Source of the DNA: an uncultured Peptococcaceae bacterium
GTDB taxonomy: Bacteria; Bacillota; Peptococcia; Peptococcales; Peptococcaceae
Direction of reading: 5' to 3'
DNA length: 64,000 nucleotides
NCBI GenBank assembly: GCA_937976375.1
Contig: CALJRU010000028.1
Span: forward strand, 1 to 64,000
Part shown: positions 50,479 through 57,797 of the stretch, piece by piece
How positions within the stretch are numbered: position 1 is the first letter of the stretch
How the letters are laid out: each line of letters opens with the position of its first letter
The notes under the pieces: generated by a model
The model's database searches: none
What the model was told of the DNA's origin: nothing
Seen by the model: the letters and a program-made list of their open reading frames with translations, nothing else
Made by a program: the position numbers and the translations under genes

Positions 50479-52065
50479 ATGTTACTCAATTTTATTCTTG
50501 CATTGCTGCCAATCATCTGGCTGTTCATCGCATTTTTAGTGCTGAAATTGCCGGGCTATATTGGCTGCTTGACGGCACTGGCCATCTCCATCGTAGAAAG
50601 CATTATCTTTAAATCACTTGCCTTCGATGATACGCTTGTCGGGCTGACCGTCGGCGAATCGCTAACTGCTTCTTTAGAAGGTTTCATTGGGGCCATTTGG
50701 CCAATCGGCCTCATTATCATCGCAGCCATGTTCGCTTACAACCTCTGCGTTGAGACCAAGGCCATGGAATTGATCAAAAACATGCTGACCTCCGTCACCA
50801 ACGACAAACGTGTGTTGGTGCTCATTCTAGCGTGGGGCTTTGGCGGTTTTATGGAAGCTGTAGCTGGCTTCGGCACCGCTGTCGCCATTCCTGCTGCTAT
50901 GATGGTGGCGCTCGGGTTCAACCCGCTGTTTTCTGCCATCGCCTGCCTCATTGCCAATGCCACCCCGCCAACGTTTGGCTCCATTGGTATTCCAACGACA
51001 ACAGCAGCCAGCCTCGTCGGCATTGATTCTGGATTGATCGCTGGCCCTGCTATGAACATTCTTGCAATCCCAGCACTCATCAGTCCGTTCCTTATCATTG
51101 CCTTGATCGGAAAAACAGAGCACTCTAAAAACGCTTTCAAAGATATGTTTGGATTCACGCTCATCGCTGGTCTTGCCTACGTGCTGCCAGCACTCCTGAT
51201 CGCCAATTTCGTTGGGGCAGAACTTGTTGATATTGTCAGCAACACCATCAGCTTGGTGGTCATGCTGGTGCTCGCTGCCAAACGCAAGCCAACCGACGAT
51301 CCCGTCTTCGCAATGAATCTTTCCAGTGAAGAGAAGGCGCACCTTAAAGACATTCCATTTGGTAATGTAGCCGCTTGGTCACCATACATTCTCATGTTGA
51401 TTCTGCTTATTGGCACTTCCAAGCTCATTGCACCAATCAACGCTTGGGTATCCAGTTTTGTGATCACGTTCAGCGTTTACTCTGGTGCCGATCCAGCCAC
51501 CATTTCGCTGACCATTCTCAACTCAGCCGTAATGATTTTTATCGCTGGCGTCATTGGTGGTTTTCTGCAAAAAGCTTCTATCGCCACCATGGGCCGCGTA
51601 CTCGTCAACACCATCAAAGGCATGTGGAAGGCCATTATTACCATTGTTTTCATCATCGCCCTGGCGAAAGTCATGGGCTACAGCGGCATGACTTCATCCA
51701 TTGCCATGCTATTGGCAGATCTCACCGGCGCATTCTATCCAGCTTTGGCACCAATCGTCGGCATCATTGGTACGTTCGTCACCGGCTCCACCACTTCTGC
51801 CGGGGTCCTGTTCGCACAAATGCAGACAGAAGTGGCCGCACTGCTTGGCGTTGATCCTGTGCAGCTCGTGGCAGCCAACATGGCCGGCGGTGCCATCGGC
51901 AAAATCATCTCACCACAAAGCATCGCTGTTGCCGTTGCCGCTATTGGCAGCATCGACGGCGTCAAGAGTGTCGATTCGGCAATCATGGGAAAAACCGTCA
52001 AATACTGCGTGCTTCTTGGTGTCATTGCCTGCGCAGTCTCTTACATCACTGCCGTCGTCATTTAA
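50479..52065 (+). CDS. lctP: L-lactate permease family protein
   Basis: A 528-residue LctP/LldP-family permease with about 13 membrane helices. Family features are GFGGFMEAVAGFGTAVAIPAA (split as GFGGFMEAVAG near residue 119), ANATPPTFGSIGIPTTTAA (about 165-183) and the late GTFVTGSTTSAGVLFAQMQ near 435. It takes up L-lactate or glycolate with H+. In this anaerobe it could feed lactate oxidation or export lactate. AGAGGG lies 7 bases before the ATG. The hydrogenase genes follow on the same strand, and the two upstream regions share an 11-base motif. Confidence 0.92.
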   Translation: MLLNFILALLPIIWLFIAFLVLKLPGYIGCLTALAISIVESIIFKSLAFDDTLVGLTVGESLTASLEGFIGAIWPIGLIIIAAMFAYNLCVETKAMELIKNMLTSVTNDKRVLVLILAWGFGGFMEAVAGFGTAVAIPAAMMVALGFNPLFSAIACLIANATPPTFGSIGIPTTTAASLVGIDSGLIAGPAMNILAIPALISPFLIIALIGKTEHSKNAFKDMFGFTLIAGLAYVLPALLIANFVGAELVDIVSNTISLVVMLVLAAKRKPTDDPVFAMNLSSEEKAHLKDIPFGNVAAWSPYILMLILLIGTSKLIAPINAWVSSFVITFSVYSGADPATISLTILNSAVMIFIAGVIGGFLQKASIATMGRVLVNTIKGMWKAIITIVFIIALAKVMGYSGMTSSIAMLLADLTGAFYPALAPIVGIIGTFVTGSTTSAGVLFAQMQTEVAALLGVDPVQLVAANMAGGAIGKIISPQSIAVAVAAIGSIDGVKSVDSAIMGKTVKYCVLLGVIACAVSYITAVVI

Positions 52066-52080
52066 ACTCATTCAATCTGG

Positions 52081-52101
52081 ACAGAGGCCTCACGCCTCTG
52101 T
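52081..52101 (+). terminator. Weak terminator after lctP
   Basis: ACAGAGGC/GCCTCTGT stem with a 5-base loop. The tail is only moderately T-rich. Confidence 0.6.
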
Positions 52102-52144
52102 CCTTGCTATTGAAATGATAAATGTTTTGTGAACAGATAATGAA

Positions 52145-52173
52145 TAGACAGTCACGAAAGAACGTGTCATAAT
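52145..52173 (+). promoter_or_regulatory. Probable promoter of the hydrogenase operon
   Basis: TAGACA (52145-52150) and CATAAT (52168-52173), 17 bases apart. TTGTGAACAGA, also found upstream of lctP at 50455, precedes it at 52127-52137. Confidence 0.6.
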
Positions 52174-52231
52174 AGAGTGTAATTGTGACAACATATTTTG
52201 ACGATTTTTTACCAAAAAGGGGTGGAATATA

Positions 52232-54070
52232 ATGAGTAGATTGGATATCAACACGCCCGATCAGGCGCAAATGGTGGTGGACCAGCTCTATCATGACATG
52301 GAACGCCGCATCATTGCTTCTGGTCCAGGGCTGTGCCCAGTCGACATGTCACTGAACTTTCTCACACTCTGCCACGCGCAAACCTGCGGCAAATGCGTCC
52401 CTTGTCGTATTGGTCTGGGACAGCTGTCGAACCTGATGCGCGGCATCCTTAACGGCAAAGGCAAGATGGAAGATCTTGATGTCCTCGAAAAAACCGCAGA
52501 AATCATCGAAAACACCGCATCCTGCGCCATCGGCACCCATGCTGCACGCCTGGTGCTCACCGGTCTGCGCGGGTTCCGTGATGACTATATCGAACACATT
52601 CAAAACCGCCGCTGTCTCGGCAATATGGAACAGCCCGTGCCATGTGTGGCACTGTGCCCAGCCAGCGTCGATATTCCTGGCTACATCGCCCTCATTCGTG
52701 CCGGCCGCCCAGCTGATGCCGTGCGCCTGATCCGCAAGGACAATCCATTCCCTGTGGCTTGTGCTTACGTCTGCGAGCACCCTTGCGAAGCCCGCTGCCG
52801 CCGCACCATGCTTGATGAACCGCTCAACATCCGTGGTCTCAAGCGTTATGCTGTGGATACAGCTGGCGATGTGCCACAGCCTGAATGTGCACCTGCCACA
52901 GGCAAGCACATCGCTGTTGTTGGCGGCGGTCCTGGCGGCCTGTCCTGCGCTTACTATCTAGCATTGATGGGACACCAAGTCACGATCTATGAAAAATTCA
53001 AGCAACTTGGCGGCATGCTGCGCTACGGCATTCCAAGCTATCGCTTCCCACGTGAACTGCTGGACCGTGAAATCAACTCGATTCTTTCTCTTGGCATCGA
53101 AGTTCACACCGAAACAGAAATCGGCAAGGATATTTCCTTTGCTGCACTCGACGCCAATTACGATTGCATCTATATCGCCATCGGCGCCCACACCGATAAG
53201 AAAACAGGCATTGACGGTGAAGCCAGCGAAGGCGTCTACAGTGCCGTTGAAATTCTGCGCCAGATCGGCGATGACATCTACCCTGATTTTGCCGGCAAAA
53301 ACGTCGTCATCATCGGCGGCGGCAACGTCGCCATGGACGTCACCCGCTCTGCCATCCGCTTTGGCGCCGAAAAGGTCACCTGTGTCTACCGTCGCCGCCA
53401 GGAAGATATGACCGCCCTGCCTGAAGAAGTAGAAGGCGCCATCGCTGAAGGTGTTGAACTGCTCACCATGCACGCACCAGTGCGCATCGAAACCAATGAC
53501 GACGGTCATGTCACCGCCCTCATCGTGCAAAAACAGCTCACCGGCTTGATCAAACGCGGCCGTCCATCCCTGGCTGCTGACGATGTTGAAGAAATTCGCA
53601 TTCCTGCTGATGTGGTTGTCGAAGCCATCGGCCAAGGCATCGATTCCCGCGCCTTTGAGGCCGCTGGCGTCCCTGTCTTCCATGGTGCCATCAGCGCCCT
53701 CAGCGACAGCCGCCTCTCCGATGAACACATGGACGGCGTCTTTGCCGGCGGTGACTGCGTCACCGGTCCAGCCAGCGCCATCCGCGCCATCGCAGCCGGC
53801 AAGGTTGCCGCTGCCAACATCGACGAATACCTCGGTTTCAACCATGAAATCACCGTCGACGTGACCATCCCGGACCCAAGCCTCGACGACAAACCACCAC
53901 ACGCTCGCGTCAACACCACCGAACGCGAAGCCAGCGAACGTAAAAATGACTTCGTGTGCATTGAATGCGGACTCACAGAAAAAGGCGCCATGACAGAAAG
54001 CAGCCGCTGCCTGCGCTGCGATCACTTCGGCTATGGCATCTTCAAAGGGGGTAGACATACCAAATGGTAA
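52232..54070 (+). CDS. Hydrogenase-associated NuoF-FeS/GltD-like fusion flavoprotein
   Basis: A 612-residue electron-transfer protein with four parts. The N-terminal part is a NuoF-type [4Fe-4S] domain without the FMN/NADH fold (Cys52, 55, 58 in TCGKCVPCRIG and Cys98 in SCAIG). Next comes a GltD/NfnB-like cysteine domain (Cys138 and 142, and 177, 181, 185, 189). The FAD/NAD(P) two-Rossmann module begins VVGGGPGGLSCAYY (229-242) with a second NVVIIGGGNVAMD near 359. A Cys-rich tail ends CIECG..CLRCD. It should move electrons between NAD(P)H, ferredoxin and the hydrogenase encoded next, whose start codon lies within its last codons. Bifurcation is possible but unproven. Confidence 0.88.
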   Translation: MSRLDINTPDQAQMVVDQLYHDMERRIIASGPGLCPVDMSLNFLTLCHAQTCGKCVPCRIGLGQLSNLMRGILNGKGKMEDLDVLEKTAEIIENTASCAIGTHAARLVLTGLRGFRDDYIEHIQNRRCLGNMEQPVPCVALCPASVDIPGYIALIRAGRPADAVRLIRKDNPFPVACAYVCEHPCEARCRRTMLDEPLNIRGLKRYAVDTAGDVPQPECAPATGKHIAVVGGGPGGLSCAYYLALMGHQVTIYEKFKQLGGMLRYGIPSYRFPRELLDREINSILSLGIEVHTETEIGKDISFAALDANYDCIYIAIGAHTDKKTGIDGEASEGVYSAVEILRQIGDDIYPDFAGKNVVIIGGGNVAMDVTRSAIRFGAEKVTCVYRRRQEDMTALPEEVEGAIAEGVELLTMHAPVRIETNDDGHVTALIVQKQLTGLIKRGRPSLAADDVEEIRIPADVVVEAIGQGIDSRAFEAAGVPVFHGAISALSDSRLSDEHMDGVFAGGDCVTGPASAIRAIAAGKVAAANIDEYLGFNHEITVDVTIPDPSLDDKPPHARVNTTEREASERKNDFVCIECGLTEKGAMTESSRCLRCDHFGYGIFKGGRHTKW

Positions 54071-55815
54071 ACATCACAATTGACGGCGTTTCGCTCAACG
54101 TGCCAGAGAGCATGACCATCCTCAAAGCGGCAGAAATAGCCGGCCATCCCGTACCAAGCCTGTGTTACTGGGAAGGGCTTAATGAAATCGGCGCCTGCCG
54201 CATGTGTATTGTCGAAGTGGACGGCATCGACCATCTCGTCCCTGCCTGCATCGATACCGTCAGCGAAGGCATGGTCATCCACACCAACAGCCCACGTGTG
54301 CGCGCTGCCCGCCGCACCAATTTGCAGCTGATTCTGTCTCAGCACAACTGCAACTGCCCAACCTGCATGCGCAACGGCAACTGCAAACTCCAGCGCGTAG
54401 CCTATGAACTCAACGTCTTTTCCAATCCATTTCCAAAAGACATCGCACCTTTTGACTGGGACGAAACCTCGCCCCTCATTCGTGATGCTTCCAAGTGCAT
54501 CAAATGCATGCGCTGCATCCAAGTGTGCGACAAAATCCAAAGTTTGAACATCTGGGACGTTGCCGGCACCGGTTCCCGCGTCACCGTCAACGTCAGTTAC
54601 AACCGCACCATCCGCGAAGCCGATTGCTCCTTCTGCGGGCAATGCATCACCCACTGCCCAACCGCAGCCCTGCATGAACGCGACGACACCGAAAAAGTGC
54701 TTGCAGCTCTTGCCGACCCAGACACCATCACTGTCGTTCAGGTCGCTCCAGCAGTGCGTGTCGCCTGGGCTGAAGAACTGGGCATCGACTCAGACATCTT
54801 CTCCACGCCAAAAATGGTCGGCGTGCTCAAGCAGCTCGGCTTTGACTACGTCTTCGACACCAACTTCGGTGCCGACCTGACCATCATGGAAGAAGCCAAC
54901 GAATTCGTTGAGCGCTTCACCCACCGCGACCAATACAAATGGCCAATGTTCACGTCCTGCTGCCCTGGCTGGGTGCGTTTCCTCAAATCCAACTTCCCGG
55001 AAATGACCGACAACCTCTCCACCGCCAAGTCACCAATGGAAATGTTCGGAGCCATCACCAAAAGCTACTTTGCTGACCGCATAGACGTCGATCCGCATAA
55101 AATCTGCATGATCGCCATTATGCCATGCCTCGCCAAAAAAGAAGAAGCCGCTCTCGAACCATTGCGTGATGCCTGCGGTGATCCGGATGTCGACATCGTA
55201 CTCACCACCCGTGAGTTCACACGCATGGTGCGTGCCGATCACATCCTCCTGGATGATGTGCCTGACACCGATTTCGACCATCCACTCGGCACCAGTACTG
55301 GCGCGGCTGCCATCTTCGGCACCACCGGCGGTGTCATGGACGCTGCTCTGCGCACTGCTTACGCCAAGATCACCGGCTACAACCCAGATGCCGACGACTT
55401 CACCGAAGTGCGCGATACCCAGTTTGGCGAAGGGCGCGAAGCCACCTTTACCATTCCTGGCGCCGGTGACGTCAAAGTCGCCGTTGTCAGTGGCCTTGGC
55501 AACGCCCGCAAACTGCTTAACAGCATCAAATCTGGCAAAGCCCGCTACGACTTTGTCGAAGTCATGGCCTGCCCTGGCGGCTGCGTCGGCGGTGGCGGCC
55601 AGCCAATCGTCGACGGCATCGACCTCAACGTCTACCGCGGCGCTGCTCTTTGGAAAATCGACCGTGATATGGACATTCGTTTCAGCCACGAAAATCCAGA
55701 CATTCTCGATCTCTACCGCCTCTACCTCGGCAAACCATGCAGCGACAAAGCCCACCACCTGCTTCACACCGATCATCACGCATGGACCATGCCACGCCAC
55801 ATGGCCGATGATTGA
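54064..55815 (+). CDS. hydA: [FeFe] hydrogenase, catalytic subunit
   Basis: A 583-residue group A [FeFe] hydrogenase. In order: a [2Fe-2S] domain (Cys34, 45, 48, 62), the His-ligated [4Fe-4S] (His94, Cys98, 101, 107), two ferredoxin-type [4Fe-4S] motifs (CIKCMRCIQVC and CSFCGQCITHC) and the H-cluster domain. Its three signatures are TSCCPGWVRF (near 297), MPCLAKKEE (near 352) and ACPGGCVGGGGQP (near 501). It ends in a His-rich tail. It makes or consumes H2 in the cytosol. It overlaps the flavoprotein gene by seven bases, so the two form one complex. The HydEFG maturases are not in the window. Confidence 0.96.
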   Translation: MVNITIDGVSLNVPESMTILKAAEIAGHPVPSLCYWEGLNEIGACRMCIVEVDGIDHLVPACIDTVSEGMVIHTNSPRVRAARRTNLQLILSQHNCNCPTCMRNGNCKLQRVAYELNVFSNPFPKDIAPFDWDETSPLIRDASKCIKCMRCIQVCDKIQSLNIWDVAGTGSRVTVNVSYNRTIREADCSFCGQCITHCPTAALHERDDTEKVLAALADPDTITVVQVAPAVRVAWAEELGIDSDIFSTPKMVGVLKQLGFDYVFDTNFGADLTIMEEANEFVERFTHRDQYKWPMFTSCCPGWVRFLKSNFPEMTDNLSTAKSPMEMFGAITKSYFADRIDVDPHKICMIAIMPCLAKKEEAALEPLRDACGDPDVDIVLTTREFTRMVRADHILLDDVPDTDFDHPLGTSTGAAAIFGTTGGVMDAALRTAYAKITGYNPDADDFTEVRDTQFGEGREATFTIPGAGDVKVAVVSGLGNARKLLNSIKSGKARYDFVEVMACPGGCVGGGGQPIVDGIDLNVYRGAALWKIDRDMDIRFSHENPDILDLYRLYLGKPCSDKAHHLLHTDHHAWTMPRHMADD

Positions 55816-55827
55816 TCATAAACGCAA

Positions 55828-55876
55828 AATCCCCAGTGTCTGCAGCACAACGCTGCAAACACCGGGGATTTTTTAT
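55828..55876 (+). terminator. Hydrogenase operon terminator
   Basis: AAATCCCCAGTGT pairs with ACACCGGGGATTT, with an inner CTGCAGC/GCTGCAA helix, followed by a T-run. The T-run extends into the end of the converging CPBP gene. Confidence 0.9.
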
Positions 55877-56676
55877 GTCGATTGTTTTCGCCTTTTCCTC
55901 CATGCCAGCACGGCAAATGCTGCAAAGAACACCGCATTGAGCACAAGTACGACGAGGCTGCCTTCTATTTTAAACGCTCCGCCAGAAAGCATTGCATTGC
56001 CATGCATGGTGATATCGATCATATGCGGGTAGTCATCGGCCAGCGATACGCCGCCAAGAATGATACCGCCAATGCTGTTCCAGAGGAAGTGAATCATCAC
56101 TGGCGCCACAAGGCTTCCAGTATATTCCAAAACCGCAGTGACAAAAAGACTCATGAGCACAATGTTGACACATGGCAGCCAGCCGGCTTCCAATGCGCCG
56201 CCATGGCAGAGAAGAAAAATCAGCGTGCTGATGACAGCTGCCACCGGCACGGAATAACTTGCCTTGATGCGTTGATAAAGATAGCCCCGCACCAACAGTT
56301 CCTGCATCACCGTGTTTAAAAACAGTGCCACCAGCCACAGCCACAGCTGCGGCACCGTCTGCCAGCCATCAATGGTCATGCAGCTCAGCGCCAGCAATAG
56401 GCCGACTGCCGCACCAATCCACACCAGGCCAGTGACCACACCGAGCACTGCCGCCCGGCCGCTGCCTGCGCCCCACAGGCCGATCGGCACGCTGCGGCGA
56501 TCAATGAGCCAGAACAATCCATTGAAGATCACCACCGCCAAAAGCGGCATCAGCTCTGCAAAAAAGCGACAGTATACACCGTCAGCATTGTCTGGAATCG
56601 GCAGCACCGTCGCCAGCAGCGCCCAGCCAATAAAGAACACAATGATTTTAACAACCGTCAGCAACAATTTTTTCAT
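55873..56676 (-). CDS. CPBP-family intramembrane protease-like protein
   Basis: A 267-residue membrane protein of the CPBP (CAAX protease/bacteriocin-processing, Abi) family with about eight helices. Motif 1 reads MQELLVRGYLYQ (near residue 138), where the usual EExxxR has Gln in place of the first Glu. Motif 2 is FLLCHGGALE with one His, and the final motif is HFLWNSIGG with His and Asn. The missing Glu may weaken or change catalysis. AAGGAAG lies before the ATG at 56676. It follows the DUF4258/YgiT pair by 13 bases, so it belongs to their operon. Confidence 0.85.
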   Translation of the reverse strand: MKKLLLTVVKIIVFFIGWALLATVLPIPDNADGVYCRFFAELMPLLAVVIFNGLFWLIDRRSVPIGLWGAGSGRAAVLGVVTGLVWIGAAVGLLLALSCMTIDGWQTVPQLWLWLVALFLNTVMQELLVRGYLYQRIKASYSVPVAAVISTLIFLLCHGGALEAGWLPCVNIVLMSLFVTAVLEYTGSLVAPVMIHFLWNSIGGIILGGVSLADDYPHMIDITMHGNAMLSGGAFKIEGSLVVLVLNAVFFAAFAVLAWRKRRKQST

Positions 56677-56689
56677 ATAAACACTTCCT

Positions 56690-56920
56690 TTATGCCACTT
56701 TATCATTATAATCGGTCACCAAAAGTTCTCCAGCAACCATTTTTGCCTGCTCAACAATATTCTCAAGGCGCTCCATCACTTCATCAGAAAAGAATTTTTC
56801 ACCACACTGCACACATTCTTCGCAAGGTACATTACGAACGATGATGATACAGCTGCTTAATGTCACCACATGCGTGGTCGTACTTGGTACAGTTGTCTGA
56901 GCTTTACAATAAAAACACAT
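56690..56920 (-). CDS. YgiT-type zinc-finger protein (antitoxin-like)
   Basis: A 76-residue protein with two CxxC pairs (CFYC at 2-5 and CVQCGEKF near 36) that form the MqsA/YgiT N-terminal zinc finger. A short helix follows (FSDEVMERLENIVEQAK). The C-terminal DNA-binding domain of full MqsA is missing. Such short proteins are antitoxin-like partners of MqsR/DUF4258 toxins. It starts 3 bases after the DUF4258 gene ends, with AAAGGAG 9 bases before its ATG. It may neutralise the DUF4258 product; autoregulation would need another factor. Confidence 0.85.
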   Translation of the reverse strand: MCFYCKAQTTVPSTTTHVVTLSSCIIIVRNVPCEECVQCGEKFFSDEVMERLENIVEQAKMVAGELLVTDYNDKVA

Positions 56921-56923
56921 CGT

Positions 56924-57235
56924 TCATCGCTCCTTTCGTGTTTTCAAGTCACTTTCAAAACTATCTGAATCTGGTCGATACACAGTAATAATGTAAACAG
57001 TACTGTCATCACAACCTGCAACGACATGAATAACTTCATTTTTCAATGTTGTCCCAAATACCAGGCAACTCGGTGTAGGAAAGTCATCTGGATATTCTTC
57101 GATGATCTCCCCATGCAACAAACAGTTTAAGACATCCATTCTTTTAATGTTTCGTTCATGCATCCTTGCTGCTACATGTGTGGACCATTTCATTTTTCTT
57201 TCGTTTACCAGTTTCTGGATAAGATCCAAATCCAT
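56924..57235 (-). CDS. DUF4258 protein (putative RelE-like toxin)
   Basis: A 103-residue DUF4258 protein. It begins with a helix and the stretch STHVAARMHERNIKRMDVLNCLLHGEIIE (about 18-46, split here), then beta strands including LVFGTTLKNEVIHVVAG and VYIITVYRPD, the typical small RelE/MqsR-like fold. Toxin-before-antitoxin order with a YgiT protein matches MqsRA-like modules. Ribonuclease activity is inferred, not shown. TAGGAG lies 7 bases before the ATG. A good promoter sits just upstream. Confidence 0.83.
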   Translation of the reverse strand: MDLDLIQKLVNERKMKWSTHVAARMHERNIKRMDVLNCLLHGEIIEEYPDDFPTPSCLVFGTTLKNEVIHVVAGCDDSTVYIITVYRPDSDSFESDLKTRKER

Positions 57236-57248
57236 ATTCTTTCTCCTA

Positions 57249-57277
57249 ATTATAGTTCAATTTTCTCGTCTTCACAA
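57249..57277 (-). promoter_or_regulatory. Promoter of the DUF4258-YgiT-CPBP operon
   Basis: TTGTGA (57272-57277) and TATAAT (57249-57254), 17 bases apart on the minus strand. The -35 lies in the stop region of the flavodoxin gene. Confidence 0.75.
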
Positions 57278-57775
57278 CACAGCCTCCACCGCTGCTGTGA
57301 GCTGAGCCAGGTCGTTGTCGTCGGGATGGCTCAGCGCGGCGTCAAAGTTGGCGATCATCTGTGTCATGAGCGGACGCTTGCCGGGGTCTTCAGCGGCGGT
57401 GCGTTCGTAACGTTTGCGCACGCCCTGCGGCATCTTACCCTGGCACATGAAACGACCGATGACAGGCACCCCAACTGGAATGCAGCCAGAAGCGTTGTCA
57501 AGAATGCGCGCGAAATAACTGTCGTCGCCGCCAAAGCCGCAGGTGCCGAAAAGGAAGATGCGCTGGCTGGTCAGCGTTTTAAGAAAGGCCGCTGTCTCAG
57601 CGTCACAGCTGCCTTTGTCGGTCCAAAAGCCGACAAAGAGAACGTCTGCAGCAAGAGCGGCAGCGTCCGGCGCGCCGCAGTAACAAACCGCTTCTGCAGG
57701 CAAGGCAGCACGGATGGTCTCAGCAAGGCGTTGGGTATTTCCTGTTTTACTGCTGTAAACAATGGCGTAAGTCAT
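57272..57775 (-). CDS. Flavodoxin-family protein
   Basis: A 167-residue cytosolic flavodoxin. The FMN phosphate loop is YSSKTGNTQRLAETI (about 6-20), with WTDKGSCDAETAAFL near 50 and FLFGTCGFGGDDSYF near 73. The C-terminal RFMCQGKMPQGVRKRYE near 107 and HPDDNDL resemble the BilS-like flavodoxins of gut Bacillota. It donates electrons to an unknown partner. It lies 22 bases downstream of the 2-oxoacid decarboxylase gene, and the pair may act in amino-acid catabolism. AAAGGA precedes the ATG at 57775. Confidence 0.88.
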   Translation of the reverse strand: MTYAIVYSSKTGNTQRLAETIRAALPAEAVCYCGAPDAAALAADVLFVGFWTDKGSCDAETAAFLKTLTSQRIFLFGTCGFGGDDSYFARILDNASGCIPVGVPVIGRFMCQGKMPQGVRKRYERTAAEDPGKRPLMTQMIANFDAALSHPDDNDLAQLTAAVEAVL

Positions 57776-57797
57776 AGAAATTTTCCTTTCTGTCGTC

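Noticed and set aside
52958..54058. Open frame of 366 codons opposite the hydrogenase-associated flavoprotein
   Set aside because: It is a mirror of strongly C-ending codons in the real gene; composition is G/D/F/A-rich without any motif or ribosome-binding site.
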